Part shown: positions 10,107 to 18,307 of the stretch, piece after piece | Layout of the letters: each line of letters starts with the position of its first letter | Position numbering within the stretch: the first letter of the stretch is position 1 | Program-made: the position numbers and the translations under genes | Notes under the pieces: generated by a model | Told to the model about the DNA's origin: nothing | The model's input: the letters and a program-made list of their open reading frames with translations, nothing else | Databases searched by the model: none | Assembly (NCBI RefSeq): GCF_900110205.1 | Contig: NZ_FOCV01000016.1 | Span: forward strand, 62,001-126,000 | DNA length: 64,000 nucleotides | DNA from: Rhizobium tibeticum | GTDB lineage: Bacteria > Pseudomonadota > Alphaproteobacteria > Rhizobiales > Rhizobiaceae | Reading direction: 5' to 3'

Positions 10107-10760
10107 TTACTTGTGGTCAAGCCTGACGACCAACCGGTCGCCGAGCCACTGGATGCCACAAACCAGCACGATCAGCACGGCAACGACCGCCACCATGACG
10201 GTCGTCTCGAAGCGCTGGTAGCCATAGCGGATGGCAAGGTCACCGAGACCGCCTGCGCCGATCGCGCCGGCCATCGCGGAAGCGCCGATCAGTGTCACCA
10301 ACGTCACCGTGAATCCGGCGACGATGCCGGGCAGCGCTTCCGGAACGAGCACTTCGCGAATGATTGTCCAGCGGTTGCCGCCCATGGCGCGCACGGCATC
10401 GATCAGGCCGCGGTCGACTTCGCGCAGCGACACTTCGGCGATACGCGCGTAGTAGGGTGTTGCGGCAATGGCGAGCGGCACGATGGCGGCCCACGTGCCA
10501 AGCGCGGTGCCGACGATGAGGCGCGTCAGCGGGATCAGAGCGACGAGCAAGATGATGAAGGGGACCGAACGGAAGCCGTTGATGATTGCACCGAGGATGC
10601 CGTTCACCCAGGCATTCTCGGCGATACCGCCCTTATTGGTGAGCACCAGCGCGAGACCGAGCGGCAGGCCGAAGACCAGCGAAATCAGGCCTGAGGCGCC
10701 GGTCATCAGGATCGTCTCCCACAGGGAGCGAAGCAAAAGATTAAACATGATCGGTGTCAT
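10107..10760 (-). CDS. metI: Methionine-type ABC transporter permease
   Basis: The 217-residue membrane protein has five or six hydrophobic segments and the MetI pattern SLWETILMTG near the start and VRAMGGNRWTIIREVLVPEALPG in the ATPase-contact loop. It imports methionine or related sulfur compounds across the inner membrane. The start overlaps the end of metN by 20 bases on the same strand, in the order metQ-metN-metI. The family usually has about 217 residues, so the gene is full length. Confidence 0.9.
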   Translation of the reverse strand: MTPIMFNLLLRSLWETILMTGASGLISLVFGLPLGLALVLTNKGGIAENAWVNGILGAIINGFRSVPFIILLVALIPLTRLIVGTALGTWAAIVPLAIAATPYYARIAEVSLREVDRGLIDAVRAMGGNRWTIIREVLVPEALPGIVAGFTVTLVTLIGASAMAGAIGAGGLGDLAIRYGYQRFETTVMVAVVAVLIVLVCGIQWLGDRLVVRLDHK

Positions 10761-11826
10761 AGCCGAGAACCTCCACGCGCGCCGAGCGAGCCTTCAGAAA
10801 CTTCAGAACCTTTTCCTTCACGGCGGGATCGCGCATGGGGACGGCAATGAAGAACCGCGCCACCGGCTGGTTCTGGATATGGTCGATACCGCCGTGCACA
10901 AGCCTGAAGGATTGCGGCAGGGCCGTGGAGAGGTCGGCAAAGACCGCCCCTTGCGCGGCCGGTCCCGCCATGTCGATGCTGAGAATCGCCTCCTGGCCGG
11001 AGGTGGGAGACAGCCGGGCGGCGATGTGCTCAGGCAATTGCGGGCGGCTTCCGGAAAGCAGGCTCTGGGTGATCTGCGCCTGCGGATCGGCAAACACCGA
11101 CCAGACCTGTCCTTCCTCGACAATACGACCGGCATCGATGACGGCGACGCGATCGGCAATATTGCGCACGACTTCCATCTCATGCGTGATGAGCAGGATG
11201 GTGAGGCCAAGCTTGTGGTTGATGTCCTTCAAAAGGGTCAGGATCGAACGGGTCGTCTCGGGATCGAGCGCCGATGTCGCTTCGTCCGAGAGCAGCAATG
11301 CCGGGCGCGCCGCGAGCGCTCTAGCAATGCCAACCCGTTGCTTCTGGCCACCGGACAGAGACGATGGATAGGCTTTTGCCTTGCCAGTGAGGCCGACAAG
11401 CTCCAGCAATTCATGCGCGCGCTTCAGGCGTTCGGCCTTTGCGACGCCGGCGATCTTCAGCGGCAATGCGACATTTTCTTCGACCGTCTTCGACGCCAGT
11501 AGATTGAAGTGCTGAAAGATCATTCCGACGCGGCGGCGAAGCGGCTGCAGCTCCCTTTCGTCGAGACCGACAATGCTGCGGCCCTCGATTTCGATCTCGC
11601 CACGATCGGGACGCTCCAGGCCGTTCAGGCAGCGGATCAGCGTGGATTTGCCGGCGCCGCTGCGCCCGATAATGCCGAGGATCTCGCCTTTGTGGACGGT
11701 GAGGGATATGCCGTCGAGAGCGGCAGTGGCACCGAAATGCCGATGCACGTCGACGAGGCGGACCACCTCTTCTGCCGTGGCCTGCGGCGGAGCCTCGATG
11801 GCCGAGGCCGATACGATTGAATTCAT
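10741..11826 (-). CDS. metN: Methionine-type ABC transporter ATP-binding protein with NIL domain
   Basis: The 361-residue ATPase has Walker A GRSGAGKST, signature LSGGQKQRV and Walker B LLLSDEATSALDPE, followed by a C-terminal NIL domain of about 75 residues (from about residue 285), which in MetN binds methionine and inhibits transport. The frame is open upstream to 11865, but the ATG at 11826 (MNSIVSAS) follows AGGGAAAG and lies beyond a strong hairpin, so it is preferred. It is the middle gene of metQNI. Confidence 0.92.
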   Translation of the reverse strand: MNSIVSASAIEAPPQATAEEVVRLVDVHRHFGATAALDGISLTVHKGEILGIIGRSGAGKSTLIRCLNGLERPDRGEIEIEGRSIVGLDERELQPLRRRVGMIFQHFNLLASKTVEENVALPLKIAGVAKAERLKRAHELLELVGLTGKAKAYPSSLSGGQKQRVGIARALAARPALLLSDEATSALDPETTRSILTLLKDINHKLGLTILLITHEMEVVRNIADRVAVIDAGRIVEEGQVWSVFADPQAQITQSLLSGSRPQLPEHIAARLSPTSGQEAILSIDMAGPAAQGAVFADLSTALPQSFRLVHGGIDHIQNQPVARFFIAVPMRDPAVKEKVLKFLKARSARVEVLGYDTDHV

Positions 11827-11849
11827 GTTCTTTCCCTTCGGAAACGTCC

Positions 11850-11884
11850 AAGGCGGTCCGGGCAAGGAACGCCCGGACCGCCTT
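11850..11884 (-). other. Strong intergenic hairpin between metQ and metN
   Basis: AAGGCGGTCCGGGC (11850-11863) pairs perfectly with GCCCGGACCGCCTT (11871-11884), giving a 14-bp stem with a 7-base loop. It begins 33 bases after the metQ stop and ends 23 bases before the metN start, reading on the minus strand. Without a T-run it is more likely an mRNA-stabilising or attenuating element that keeps the binding protein in excess. Confidence 0.75.
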
Positions 11885-11917
11885 GTTCAACGCGCCCAAT
11901 GCAGGCGCGAATGTCGA

Positions 11918-12754
11918 TCAGTAAGCGCTGACGCCGGTTCCCTTATACACCTTGTCGAACTCGGCCTTAACCGCGTCGTTCTGGTAGGAGGAGACGAGCG
12001 TCTTGACCCAGGCCTCATTCTCGCTGCCCTGCTTGACGGCAATGAAGTTGCGATAGGGATTGTCGGCGATCGGCTCCTGCGCAATGCGGTCGGCGGCCGA
12101 CAGTCCGCTTTTCAAGGCCCAGTCGGTGTTGACGACGGCCGCGTCCAGATCCTCGATAGCGCGTCCGACGACGCCGGCGTCCAGTTCCTTGATCTCGACA
12201 TTCTTCGAATTGTCCGAGATGTCGGTCACGGTGGCGAGAATACCCGTGCCGTCCTTGAGCTTGATGATGCCTTCATTCTGCAGAACGCGTAGTGCGCGGC
12301 CCTCGTTCGAGGGGTCATTCGGAACCCCGATGGTGGCCCCTTCGGCGATTTCCGAGACGGCCTTATGCTTCTTGGAATAAAGGCCGATCGGCCAGACGGC
12401 GGTATAACCGACCGGCACGATATGATAGCCGTGCTGCTCGACCTGATTGTCGAGATAGGGCTTGTGCTGGAAGGCGTTGGCGTCGATTTCGCCGCGTTCA
12501 AGCGCCTCGTTCGGTTGTGTGTAATCGTTGAAGACGACCGTCTCGATCGTCAGGCCCTCCTTGGCGGCTTGCGCGGTCACGACGCGCCAGACGTCTTCAT
12601 CCTCGCCGCTCATGATGCCGACCTTGATCGACTTGTCGTCCGCAAAGGAGGCAACAGGGGCTGTGAATGCAACCAGGGCAACTGCTGAGGCGACGATAGC
12701 GGCAAGGCTTGCACGACGCGTCAGGCTTGATGTGGCGGACGTCTTCTTGTTCAT
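11918..12754 (-). CDS. metQ: Methionine-type ABC transporter solute-binding protein
   Basis: This 278-residue NlpA/MetQ-family protein has a long Sec signal (about 38 residues, hydrophobic core LAAIVASAVALVAFTAPVA, probable cut before Asp-Asp-Lys). There is no lipobox Cys, so it should be a free periplasmic protein. Family motifs are FNDYTQPNEALERGEIDANAFQHKPYLD (residues 76-103) and VPNDPSNEGRALRVLQ. It is the first gene of the minus-strand operon. Because the operon lies beside sulfonate-type transport and monooxygenase genes, the ligand might be methionine or another organosulfur compound. Confidence 0.9.
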   Translation of the reverse strand: MNKKTSATSSLTRRASLAAIVASAVALVAFTAPVASFADDKSIKVGIMSGEDEDVWRVVTAQAAKEGLTIETVVFNDYTQPNEALERGEIDANAFQHKPYLDNQVEQHGYHIVPVGYTAVWPIGLYSKKHKAVSEIAEGATIGVPNDPSNEGRALRVLQNEGIIKLKDGTGILATVTDISDNSKNVEIKELDAGVVGRAIEDLDAAVVNTDWALKSGLSAADRIAQEPIADNPYRNFIAVKQGSENEAWVKTLVSSYQNDAVKAEFDKVYKGTGVSAY

Positions 12755-12903
12755 TGTGGTGTTTCCCGTCTTGAATTGATGAGGACTGGCCTCGAACGGT
12801 CAGATAATTTCAAAACTGCCGATGGTAAACCAAGCAAGCCGATCTCTATTGCGCTGCAGCACGGAAAAACTCTTCGGCGCCTGAACGCAATGACGGGATA
12901 AAA

Positions 12904-12924
12904 ATTCTACTGATTTTGTAGAAT
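12904..12924. promoter_or_regulatory. Inverted repeat in metQ promoter region
   Basis: ATTCTAC (12904-12910) and GTAGAAT (12918-12924) are perfect 7-base arms separated by 7 bases. The repeat lies 150 bases upstream of metQ and 98 bases upstream of the divergent FAD-protein gene, so a regulator bound here could act on both. I saw no clear SAM riboswitch in this region. Confidence 0.5.
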
Positions 12925-13021
12925 ATTGTCGTTGCCGGCCTGCTTGCCTGACCCTAAACTAAACCATCCGAGCGCGAAGACCAACCTGCGCTCGCAAGCA
13001 AGGTGATGTGGACCGCGGGCA

Positions 13022-14464
13022 TTGAAGCAGGACAGCGCGAAATCACGACATGACACCGATGGCCGGACGCGGCGACCCCTGGTGGCGATTATCGGTGGGG
13101 GCGTTTCCGGAGCGGGTGTCGCGTACCACCTGGCGCGTTCCATCACGGACCGACCGCCCGCAATCGTCGTTTTTGAGCCACGGCGCGACCTCGGCAGAGG
13201 TCTTGCCTATGATACCACTGATCCGGCGCATCGCATCAATGTTCCCGCCGCCCGCATGAGCCTACTTCCGGATCAGCCGGAGGATTTTCTGGAATGGATT
13301 GGGCACAATGATGCCGTTGCGGACGATCCGGAAGCACATCGGCCTGATGGCAGCCTCTATCCCCGACGCCATGTCTTCGGCGCCTATATCGCCTCGGCGC
13401 TCACGCCTCTCGTGCAAAGCGGCATTGTGCGCCATCGTCGCGCGGTCGTTACGGCGGTGTGCAGGGACGGCGCGCTCTGGGAGATCTTCGACAGCCAGGG
13501 CGGACAGATATTTGCCGATTTCCTGGTGATCGCCACCAGTCATCCCGCGCCATCGGCGCCCGGGGCTCTGCGAACTCTTGAAGGACATCCCCGGTTTGTG
13601 GCCGATTCCACCGTTGCCGGGGCGCTCGACGTCGTCCGTCCCGACGACCGGCTGCTGATTGTCGGAAATGGTCTGACCGCGGCCGACATCGTCGCCTCGC
13701 TGGCGCGCACTGGCCATCGCGGGCCGATCACGTCGATTTCGCGCCGCGGGCTGAGATCGAAGGGACATGCGCCTTTCGCGCAGGACCCGTTCGGCGAGTT
13801 CGAGACGGCCCCGGCCCATAGTGCGACGGCACTGCTGCGGAGCGTCCGGCAGGCCATTGAGCAAGCCAAGACGGCGGGATTGACGTGGCACGCGGTTATT
13901 GATCAGGTGCGCGGCCACGGCCATGCGATCTGGCAAAACCTGCCGATTGCCGAACGCTGCCGGATCGTGCGCCACATCAGGCCCTACTGGGACGTTCATC
14001 GGTTCCGCATCGCGCCGCAGGTAGAAGACGTGTTGGAGCGGGCGATCGCGGAAGGCAGGATGGAAGTGCTGGCGGCCTCCGTCGGTCGGGTGCAGCGCGA
14101 GGGCGAGATCATCCACGTGGAGCTGCAACGGCGACATGCGTTGCCGCTTAAGAAAAGCTATGATGCAGTCGTCGTCACAACAGGTCCAGCGCATGGCGGC
14201 ATTCTCGAGAGCCAGGTATGGCTTGCCGGCCTGCGCGATCAGTTACATTTGCAACTTGACCCGACCGGTCTCGGCATCGCTTGTTCGCAGCGCGCAGAGG
14301 CGATCGCAGCCGATGGCCGCCCCGATCCGTCATTGCTGATTTCCGGTCCGCTGGCGCGTGGGACCTTTGGAGAGCTCATGGGGCTGCCACAGATCACCGA
14401 ACATGCAGTCTTCGTGGCAGGCGAGCTAGCTGCAGGGATAGCGGCCATGAGCCGCCGCGCCTAG
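13022..14464 (+). CDS. FAD/NAD(P)-binding protein, possible flavin monooxygenase-like oxidoreductase
   Basis: The 480-residue protein has an N-terminal dinucleotide fold, VAIIGGGVSGAGVAYHLA at residues 21-38, then GLAYDTTDPAHRINVPA, the ATSHP motif of the FAD/NAD(P)-binding domain family often annotated PF13454, and a second nucleotide fold LLIVGNGLTAADIVASL. The chosen start is the TTG at 13022. No strong ribosome-binding site is visible and a later start before the Rossmann fold is possible. It is divergent from metQ and follows the putative sulfur genes. The reaction is unknown. Confidence 0.75.
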   Translation: MKQDSAKSRHDTDGRTRRPLVAIIGGGVSGAGVAYHLARSITDRPPAIVVFEPRRDLGRGLAYDTTDPAHRINVPAARMSLLPDQPEDFLEWIGHNDAVADDPEAHRPDGSLYPRRHVFGAYIASALTPLVQSGIVRHRRAVVTAVCRDGALWEIFDSQGGQIFADFLVIATSHPAPSAPGALRTLEGHPRFVADSTVAGALDVVRPDDRLLIVGNGLTAADIVASLARTGHRGPITSISRRGLRSKGHAPFAQDPFGEFETAPAHSATALLRSVRQAIEQAKTAGLTWHAVIDQVRGHGHAIWQNLPIAERCRIVRHIRPYWDVHRFRIAPQVEDVLERAIAEGRMEVLAASVGRVQREGEIIHVELQRRHALPLKKSYDAVVVTTGPAHGGILESQVWLAGLRDQLHLQLDPTGLGIACSQRAEAIAADGRPDPSLLISGPLARGTFGELMGLPQITEHAVFVAGELAAGIAAMSRRA

Positions 14465-14523
14465 TCATATCACCTATTACGCCGCGGGGCGAAGACCTGC
14501 GGACGCTGGAGCCGTGAGTGACC

Positions 14524-15063
14524 TCAGGCATCCGATACGCCGGCATTTTCGGCGAAGGCTTCGAGTTCGGGATCAAAGTCGACCTCGACGACATTGTTGA
14601 AGACGGCTGTCGCGAGCATGATGCCGGCAAAGGCGACGAGATCGACCAGCGTCTTGCCATCGTAACGTTCCTTCAGCTTCGTCCAGATCTCTGCGGGAAT
14701 CGCGTTTGAGTCGGCGACGATTGCCTTGCCGAAGGCATCGAGGAGCGCCTCTTCTTCGGAGAGTAGCATCGCATCCGGGTTGAACCCGGCATTGATCAGC
14801 GCCCGGCGAAAGAAGGTGATGGCGATCTTCGATTTTGCTGCTTTCGAAACGGCATGCGAGAAGATCCAGATCGGCCGATCCGCGATTGCCGAGAGTTCGG
14901 CGCGCAGCGTGAACCATTCGGCGTAGATGCGATGGGCTACTGGTGAATGCAATAACGTCCGCTTCATGTTCGTCATGCGCCCGCGTACCCTCACCTCCTC
15001 GTCATATGCGGCACGGATCTCTTGTGAAGCAGTGGCGTAGTCGATCTGCGGGATATGGCTCAT
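14524..15063 (-). CDS. Carboxymuconolactone decarboxylase/AhpD-like family protein without CxxC
   Basis: The 179-residue, all-helical product resembles carboxymuconolactone-decarboxylase-family proteins: an N-terminal IRAAYDEEVRVRGR stretch, LLHSPVAHRIYAEWFTLRAE, and a C-terminal LVAFAGIMLATAVFNNV. There are no cysteines at all, so the AhpD disulfide peroxidase mechanism is excluded. The frame runs up to 15159, but the ATG at 15063 (MSHIPQIDYATA) matches the usual length and is preferred. It converges on the FAD-protein gene. Its substrate is unknown. Confidence 0.75.
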   Translation of the reverse strand: MSHIPQIDYATASQEIRAAYDEEVRVRGRMTNMKRTLLHSPVAHRIYAEWFTLRAELSAIADRPIWIFSHAVSKAAKSKIAITFFRRALINAGFNPDAMLLSEEEALLDAFGKAIVADSNAIPAEIWTKLKERYDGKTLVDLVAFAGIMLATAVFNNVVEVDFDPELEAFAENAGVSDA

Positions 15064-15282
15064 GGCGTGCTCGTTGATTTGGGAAAGACTAACTGGCGAC
15101 TGTAAGCTAGGGAGGCTTGGCCAGTTCCAGCCTCGTTGCCGTCTTAAGAATTCTCGCACCCGCTTGCTAACCCATCGGCTCGATGCGGGCCAGATATATC
15201 AGGAAATCTCCGCTGCGTTCTTGACAACAAGACGTCACCGAGACACGATGAAACCGGTTTCACTCTTAGTCATGGAGAGATC

Positions 15283-15954
15283 GTGCGGCTCGACCTGTCG
15301 ATTCTCTTGCCTCATCTCGGCTTTCTCGCGCAGGGCGCCCTTTTGACGGCAGAGACATGCGCCCTTGCGCTCGCCGGCAGCGTCATCATGGGCGCTTCCG
15401 TCGCAATCGCCCGAACATCCTCGTCTGCACTGCTGCGGCGGATTGCTTTCGTCTACGTCGATATCTTCCGGAACGTGCCATTCATCGTGCAACTGTTCTT
15501 CTTCTATTATGGCCTTCCAGAGATCGGGCTCTATATCGATGCCTTCACGACGGGCGTGATCGCGTTGTCGATCGCCGGTGGCGCCTACGCCTCTGATGTG
15601 ATCCGCGCAGGCATCCTTGCAATCGACCAGGGCATCATCGAAGCAGCCGAGGTGAGCGGCCTTTCATGGCGTGTGATGTTTACCCGCATCATCCTGCCGA
15701 TCGCACTCAGGACCTCGGTGCGCCCGCTCGGCTCGGTTCTCATCAACTTGATCCTCACCTCGTCGATCCTCTCCACCATCACGCTCAACGAGCTGACCGG
15801 TTCGGCACAGATCGTGGTCTCGCAGACATATCGACCCTTCGAAGTCTATATCGTGCTGCTCGTCGTCTATGCGGCCTTAACCTATCTCGTCTCGCTCGCC
15901 ATTGCCTTGCTCCACCGTCGCCTCAACCGTGACATGATGGAGGTGGTCGCCTGA
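15283..15954 (+). CDS. Polar amino-acid ABC transporter permease (first)
   Basis: The 223-residue HisM/GlnP-type membrane protein has about five hydrophobic segments and the typical RNVPFIVQLFFFYYGLPEIG stretch. The start is a GTG at 15283 with GGAGAG upstream. The stop overlaps the next ATG by one base (TGATG). The two permeases would form a heterodimeric channel in the inner membrane with the ATPase at 16627. Confidence 0.9.
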   Translation: MRLDLSILLPHLGFLAQGALLTAETCALALAGSVIMGASVAIARTSSSALLRRIAFVYVDIFRNVPFIVQLFFFYYGLPEIGLYIDAFTTGVIALSIAGGAYASDVIRAGILAIDQGIIEAAEVSGLSWRVMFTRIILPIALRTSVRPLGSVLINLILTSSILSTITLNELTGSAQIVVSQTYRPFEVYIVLLVVYAALTYLVSLAIALLHRRLNRDMMEVVA

Positions 15955-16625
15955 TGCGCTTTACCGATTTCACGACCTTCGATCTCGTTCTTCTGGCGCA
16001 GGGTCTCGGCGTCAATATCGCGCTCTTTCTCGTGACATCGCTGATCGGACTGATGGTCGGAATCAGCTGGGCAATCGTCCGCTTCTATCGCGTACCGCTC
16101 CTGAGTGAGGTGATCACTTTCGTCTCCGAACTCCTGAAGAATTCGCCAGTGCTGGTGCAGTTGTTTCTCGTGTTCTTCGGCCTGCCCGGTCTCTTCCACA
16201 TCCGCGTGACGCCGGCAACAGCAGCGACGATCACCCTTTCGGCCAACACAGCCGCTTTTATCTATGTCATCGCGGTTTCAGCGATCGAGTCGATCGGCCG
16301 CGATCAGCTCGAGGCGGCGCGCGTCTTCGGTCTCAGCCGCTGGCAGGTGCTTCGCCATGTGGTCGCCCCGCAGGCAGCCGCATTTGCGATCGGCCCGCTG
16401 ATCGCGCTGCTCGTCAACCAGTTGCAGGTGACGTCGCTGATCTCGGTCATCGGGGTCGTCGACCTCACCAAGATCGGCAACATCCTCAACATGCGCACAC
16501 TGAAGCCGTTCATCGTGTGGACGGCCGTCGGTCTGCTCTATTACGCCGCCGCCAAGCTGGTCGCCTTGCTGGGGTCGCGCTTCGAAAATCGCCTTCGCGC
16601 CCACAGCGCCTGGAGAGGGCTCTGA
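15954..16625 (+). CDS. Polar amino-acid ABC transporter permease (second)
   Basis: The 223-residue protein is a paralogue of the preceding permease, with LLKNSPVLVQLFLVFFGLPG and the EAA-like loop DQLEAARVFGLSRWQVLRHV. Its start overlaps the previous stop by one base, and its own stop ends one base before the ATPase ATG, so the three genes are translated as a unit. Confidence 0.9.
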   Translation: MRFTDFTTFDLVLLAQGLGVNIALFLVTSLIGLMVGISWAIVRFYRVPLLSEVITFVSELLKNSPVLVQLFLVFFGLPGLFHIRVTPATAATITLSANTAAFIYVIAVSAIESIGRDQLEAARVFGLSRWQVLRHVVAPQAAAFAIGPLIALLVNQLQVTSLISVIGVVDLTKIGNILNMRTLKPFIVWTAVGLLYYAAAKLVALLGSRFENRLRAHSAWRGL

Positions 16626-16626
16626 C

Positions 16627-17361
16627 ATGATCAAAGTTGAGAACGTAAAAAAGGCCTTCGGCCACACCACCGTGCTTGACGGCGTCGACCTGACGATCGC
16701 GCCCGGTGAGGTCGTCTCGATCCTTGGCTCCTCGGGCTCCGGCAAATCGACGCTGATCCGGTGTATCAACGGCCTGGAGAAGCTGAATGGTGGCCGGATC
16801 ATGGTCGACGAGTTCGATGTCGGCAAGCCTCGCGAGCTCGCGGAGGCTCGCAAGCGCTCCGGCACGGTCTTCCAGCTCTTCAACCTCTATCCACACATGA
16901 CGGTGCTCGGCAATATCACGCTCGCACCGATCGAGGTGTTGAAGAGACCACGCGCCGAGGCCGAAGCGACGGCGCGTGCCCTGCTTGAGTCCGTTGGTCT
17001 CGGTACCAGGGCCGACGCCTATCCGGCGCAGCTCTCGGGTGGTCAGCGCCAGCGCGTCGGCATCTGCCGGGCGCTTGCAATGCAGCCGCGCTATCTGCTG
17101 CTGGATGAAGTGACCAGCGCGCTTGACCCGGAGATGACGGCGGAGGTGCTGGCGATCCTTGCCAAGCTCGCGCAGGAAGGTACGACGATGTTGTTCGTCA
17201 CGCACGAGGTCGAATTCGCCAGGCAGATTTCCGATCGCATCGTCTTTCTCGACAAGGGCAGGTTGCTGGTCGATCTGCCGACCAAAGAATTCTTCGCCGC
17301 CGAAGGCGGCATGGCGCGCCCGCGCGTTGCCCAGTTCCTTTCCAAGATGCGCAAAGAATAG
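16627..17361 (+). CDS. Polar amino-acid ABC transporter ATP-binding protein
   Basis: The 244-residue ATPase has Walker A GSSGSGKST (about residues 36-44), signature LSGGQRQRV, Walker B YLLLDEVTSALDPE and the switch FVTHEVEFA. These features and the length are those of the GlnQ/HisP group. The stop is 9 bases before the asparaginase-type gene, so uptake and cleavage are co-transcribed. Confidence 0.92.
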   Translation: MIKVENVKKAFGHTTVLDGVDLTIAPGEVVSILGSSGSGKSTLIRCINGLEKLNGGRIMVDEFDVGKPRELAEARKRSGTVFQLFNLYPHMTVLGNITLAPIEVLKRPRAEAEATARALLESVGLGTRADAYPAQLSGGQRQRVGICRALAMQPRYLLLDEVTSALDPEMTAEVLAILAKLAQEGTTMLFVTHEVEFARQISDRIVFLDKGRLLVDLPTKEFFAAEGGMARPRVAQFLSKMRKE

Positions 17362-17370
17362 AGGTTCTAG

Positions 17371-18288
17371 ATGCTGCTATTGGCCAATAACGAAGCCTGG
17401 CCCGGCTTTCCGACATCCGTGGAGATGCTGCGCGATGGTGCAATCAGCCTTGACGCGATGGTCGCCGGGATCAGCAAGGTGGAGAGCGAAGTCAAGGTGC
17501 GCAGCGTCGGCTATGGCGGCTGGCCGAACATGCTTGGCAATATGGAGCTTGATGCCGCCGTCATGGACGGTAACACCCGTGAGGTCGGCACCGTTGGTGC
17601 CGTTCCGAATACACTGCCGGTCGCACGCCTTGCCCACGAAGTCATGAAGCGCCTTCCACACGTCATGCTGACCGGCGACGGCGCTCGGCGTTTTGCCACT
17701 GAAATCGGTTTCGCCGAGGATGACGTGCTGTTTGAAGACAGCAGGCGGGTCTGGTGGGAACGGCTGGAAAAGGAGTTGTCGCCGGAGGACCTGGCGCAGT
17801 TCCCTGACATTCCGCTTGCACCGCTCAGCCGTGCCATCACCGATCCGGAGCGCGTACGCGATACCACCGTCTTCCTGTCAGCCGATCCCAGGCGCGGCAC
17901 CCATGCGGCGACATCGACGTCAGGTTGGGCGTGGAAATATCCGGGTCGCCTTGGCGACAGCCCGATCCCGGGCGCCGGCTTCTACGCCGACAGCCGCTAT
18001 GGCGCGGCCGCCTGCACGCATACCGGCGAGATGACGATGCGCTGCTCGACAGCGCGTACCGTCGTGCTGGCGATGAAGCTCGGCTATTCGCTCTCCGACG
18101 CGGTTAAACTCGCCGTTGATGAGCTCAATGAACTCTCCTCTGGGTTCCTGGCCGGCGTCGTCATCCATGCGGTTGACGCCAAGGGAAACCATGAGGTCGT
18201 GAATTTCAGATGCGAGGGCGAGATTCGCTACTGGCTCTGGGAGGACTCGATGCCCGAACCGGAATTGCGGGCAGCGAAACTGGCATAA
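17371..18288 (+). CDS. T2-family Ntn hydrolase (glycosylasparaginase/isoaspartyl peptidase-like)
   Basis: The 305-residue protein matches N4-(beta-N-acetylglucosaminyl)-L-asparaginase-type hydrolases. These precursors cleave themselves before a Thr nucleophile and then hydrolyse amide bonds of Asn-like substrates. Visible motifs are GYGGWPNMLGNMELDAAVMD, the site region RDTT with the candidate nucleophile Thr165, GRLGDSPIPGAGFYAD for substrate binding, and CTHTGEMTM. The usual HDT is RDT here. No signal peptide is seen, so it acts on material imported by the flanking ABC transporter. The substrate may be a glycoasparagine or beta-aspartyl compound. Confidence 0.8.
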   Translation: MLLLANNEAWPGFPTSVEMLRDGAISLDAMVAGISKVESEVKVRSVGYGGWPNMLGNMELDAAVMDGNTREVGTVGAVPNTLPVARLAHEVMKRLPHVMLTGDGARRFATEIGFAEDDVLFEDSRRVWWERLEKELSPEDLAQFPDIPLAPLSRAITDPERVRDTTVFLSADPRRGTHAATSTSGWAWKYPGRLGDSPIPGAGFYADSRYGAAACTHTGEMTMRCSTARTVVLAMKLGYSLSDAVKLAVDELNELSSGFLAGVVIHAVDAKGNHEVVNFRCEGEIRYWLWEDSMPEPELRAAKLA

Positions 18289-18307
18289 TCAAAAGAGGGA
18301 ATGAACC

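Noticed and set aside
9172-10221. 349-codon plus-strand frame over the monooxygenase gene
   Set aside because: It overlaps a clear luciferase-like gene in another frame and is rich in Arg, Ser and Pro without any recognisable motif.
12755-12903. Possible SAM riboswitch before metQ
   Set aside because: Methionine genes of alphaproteobacteria can have SAM-II elements, but I could not find the paired stem and conserved loop pattern here. Only a simple inverted repeat is visible.
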